Made by a program: the position numbers and the translations under genes. A DNA stretch of 6,643 nucleotides from Acetobacteraceae bacterium (GTDB taxonomy: Bacteria; Pseudomonadota; Alphaproteobacteria; Acetobacterales; Acetobacteraceae), in the NCBI GenBank assembly GCA_030039695.1, contig JASHVB010000516.1:1-6643 (forward strand), read 5' to 3'. A model generated the notes under the pieces. It did no database searches, was not told where the DNA came from, and saw nothing but the letters and a program-made list of their open reading frames with translations. This document shows positions 4,999-6,643 of this stretch, one piece after another; position 1 is the stretch's first letter; each line of letters begins with the position of its first letter.

Positions 4999-6516
4999 TT
5001 ACAAATACACCTCGCCCATCTCACGCTCGAACCGCCTCGGGTCGCCCTCCCAGACGATCCTCGCATGCTCGAGCACGTAGACTCGATCCGCGTGCGGCAG
5101 CGCGAAAATGATGTTTTGCTCGCCCAGTACCACGGTGATCGGTGTGGTATCGCGCAGCAGCGTCAGCGCCTTTGAGATTTGCTCCAAGATCACCGGTGCC
5201 AAGCCCAACGTCGGCTCATCCAGGATCAGTAACTTCGGCTTCATCATCAACGCCCGCGCGATCGCCAGCATCTGTTGCTCGCCGCCGGACAGTGTGCGCG
5301 CCGGCTGGGTCTGGCGTTCCTGCAAGATCGGGAACAATCCGAACAACCAGTCGAGCTGCTTCTTGCGCTCCTCGACCGGCAGCCGTTGACCCCCAAGATC
5401 GAGGTTCTCCCGCACTGACATGTCACCAAACAGCTCGCGGGTTTCCGGGCATTGCACGATGCCGCCGCGCGCTATCTTGGCCGCGGACCGGCCACGCAGC
5501 GCCTCGCCGCCAAAATTGATCTCGCCGCTGTACGGCAGCAGGCCCGAGATCGCATTGAACAACGTGGTCTTCCCGGCGCCGTTCAGGCCGACGACGGAAA
5601 CGAACTCGCCTTCATGCACGTGCAGCGACACGCGATTCAGTGCCTGCGCCTTGCCGTACAACACGTGCAAGTCCTTGACCTCCAGCAACGGCGTGCCGGA
5701 CCGCGGCGCCATCTCCGGGCGTGCATGCGTCTCGATCTTGCCGCCGAGATAAACGCGACGCACGGTTTCGTCGCGCATCACCTCGTCGGCGGAGCCCTGT
5801 GCGATCTCCTCGCCCAGGTACATCGCCAGCACGCGGTCCACCAGCGCGGCGACTCCTTTCACATTGTGGTCCACTAGCAGCACCGCATGGCCGTCCTGAC
5901 GGAAACCGTCGATCAGACGCGAGAAATCGGCGACCTCGGTACCCGTCAGACCGGCGAACGGCTCATCCACCAACACGACCTTTGGATTGCGCGCGACGGC
6001 TTTCGCCAGCTCCAGGCGGCGCAGATCGGCAAACGGCAGCGTGTTCGGCCGCCGTCCCAGCACATGGCCCAGGCCGACGCGCTCGGCGATCTCGCGCGCG
6101 CGTTGGTCCACGTGGGGCGCGGCGAACAGCCTCAGCAGCGAGTCCGGCAGCAGGGCGAGCTTGATGTTCTCCAGCACGGTCTGCCGATGCAGTGGCCGCG
6201 AGTGCTGGAACACGATGCCCATGCCTTGCCGCGCGATGCGATGCGTCGGCCAGCCGGCGATGTCGATGCCGTCCAGCAGCACCTCGCCTTCGTCCGGCCG
6301 CTCGATGCCCATGATCAGCTTCATCACGGTGGACTTACCCGAGCCGTTCGGTCCGATCAGGCCGAGGATTTCGCCCGGACGGATTTGCAGGCTGATCTCC
6401 TTCACCGCGACCAGGCCACTGAAGCGCTTACTGATGCCGCGCACGTCCAGCAACGGGGCGGCTGCGACGCTGGCCTGTATGGGAGCGCGAGGGGCGGCGA
6501 GATCCAGATCGTTCAC
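4999..6516 (-). CDS. livGF: Fused LivG-LivF type ATPase of a branched-chain amino acid (HAAT) ABC transporter
   Basis: A 505-residue protein made of two complete ABC ATPase domains, normally separate LivG and LivF subunits. Domain 1 (~22-260) has Walker A GPNGSGKST (55-63), Q-loop Gln104 (VFQHSRPL), Walker B VVLVDEP (180-186) and switch His217 (LLVDHN). Its signature is degenerate: LPFADLRRLELAKAVA (160-175) where LSxGQ is expected. Domain 2 (~277-505) has Walker A GLNGAGKTT (310-318), Q-loop Gln355 (VQCPETRELF), a perfect signature LSGGEQQ (409-415), Walker B LLILDEP (429-435) and Gln467 (LGEQN) at the switch position, as is usual in LivF. The GTG start overlaps the LivM stop by 4 nt (GTGA), indicating translational coupling, with GGAGAG upstream. 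It would power uptake at the inner membrane with LivH, LivM and a periplasmic binding protein. The substrate could be a branched-chain amino acid, an amide or an aromatic acid. Confidence 0.93.
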   Translation of the reverse strand: MNDLDLAAPRAPIQASVAAAPLLDVRGISKRFSGLVAVKEISLQIRPGEILGLIGPNGSGKSTVMKLIMGIERPDEGEVLLDGIDIAGWPTHRIARQGMGIVFQHSRPLHRQTVLENIKLALLPDSLLRLFAAPHVDQRAREIAERVGLGHVLGRRPNTLPFADLRRLELAKAVARNPKVVLVDEPFAGLTGTEVADFSRLIDGFRQDGHAVLLVDHNVKGVAALVDRVLAMYLGEEIAQGSADEVMRDETVRRVYLGGKIETHARPEMAPRSGTPLLEVKDLHVLYGKAQALNRVSLHVHEGEFVSVVGLNGAGKTTLFNAISGLLPYSGEINFGGEALRGRSAAKIARGGIVQCPETRELFGDMSVRENLDLGGQRLPVEERKKQLDWLFGLFPILQERQTQPARTLSGGEQQMLAIARALMMKPKLLILDEPTLGLAPVILEQISKALTLLRDTTPITVVLGEQNIIFALPHADRVYVLEHARIVWEGDPRRFEREMGEVYL

Positions 6517-6643
6517 GATTGCTCTCCGCCGCGCAGCGCGTGACCCAACATGCCGTCGGGAAAGAACAGAATGACCAGAAGCGCGGCGCCGGAGACGACG
6601 AAGGTGTTGAGCTGGCCCAAGGGGCGAAGGATTTCACTGGTCA
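6513..6643 (-). CDS. livM: LivM-like permease, C-terminal end only
   Basis: The last ~42 codons of a gene that begins beyond the right edge. The frame reads TSEILRPLGQLNTFVVSGAA then LLVILFFPDGMLGHALRGGE and ends QS. A hydrophobic segment (FVVSGAALLVILFF) followed by FPDGMLG is the typical end of LivM-type inner membrane permeases, where 'LFFPxGLxG' closes the last helix. Its TGA overlaps the GTG of the fused ATPase by 4 nt, so both belong to one operon. The identification rests on a short C-terminal piece plus the LivGF neighbour, which together make it fairly safe. Confidence 0.8.
   Translation of the reverse strand, partial: TSEILRPLGQLNTFVVSGAALLVILFFPDGMLGHALRGGEQS

Noticed and set aside
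5452..6574. Several long plus-strand frames opposite the fused ATPase gene
   Set aside because: All are shadows of the well-supported livGF gene, rich in Arg, Ala, Gln and His.
1..6643. CRISPR arrays, tRNA genes, transposases or phage genes
   Set aside because: No regularly spaced repeats, tRNA-like folds or transposase/integrase motifs were seen on either strand.

Overview
The window looks like part of a GC-rich proteobacterial chromosome. Strong G/C bias at third codon positions, a LysR regulator divergent from short-chain oxidoreductase genes, and a fused Liv-type ABC ATPase all fit Burkholderiales (Cupriavidus, Ralstonia or Burkholderia-like). That placement is inference from style and gene content, not from a marker gene. 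No tRNA, rRNA, CRISPR array or complete insertion sequence was seen.

Left part (1-626, minus strand): a broken chimeric gene. Its first ~94 codons are a good LysR-type DNA-binding domain. The sequence then switches abruptly into the C-terminal half of an NmrA-type NAD(P)-binding oxidoreductase, which itself carries a frameshift. The reading frame that starts at the LysR start codon stays open to the window edge, so an automatic annotator could call it as one gene. It looks like the scar of a deletion joining a lysR gene to an nmrA-like gene.

Centre-left (627-971): a divergent intergenic region with two clear inverted repeats, good candidates for regulator binding. It is followed by a plus-strand three-gene cluster (972-3025): an NADP/F420-oxidoreductase-like protein (COG2085 type), a classical short-chain dehydrogenase (SDR), and a second, distinct COG2085-type protein. 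The genes are 38-39 nt apart, each with its own Shine-Dalgarno sequence, and probably form one operon. With the NmrA remnant, the locus held at least four NAD(P)-binding oxidoreductases next to a LysR regulator. The regulator now appears to be destroyed.

Middle (3026-4998): a gene-poor stretch holding one unrecognised Ala-rich minus-strand gene (3272-3826), a divergent Nudix hydrolase gene (4094-4573) of the type with an 'IPKGWP' motif, and about 425 nt with at most one doubtful small ORF.

Right part (4999-6643, minus strand): the downstream end of a branched-chain-amino-acid-type (Liv/HAAT) ABC transporter operon. It contains the last ~42 codons of a LivM-like permease, overlapping by 4 nt a 505-residue protein that fuses the LivG-like and LivF-like ATPases. 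The LivG half has a degenerate ABC signature while the LivF half is canonical.

The strongest items for a second look are the LysR::NmrA chimera, the intergenic dyads it once may have controlled, the paired COG2085 genes around an SDR, and the asymmetric LivGF fusion. I do not see convincing evidence for a wholly new system.
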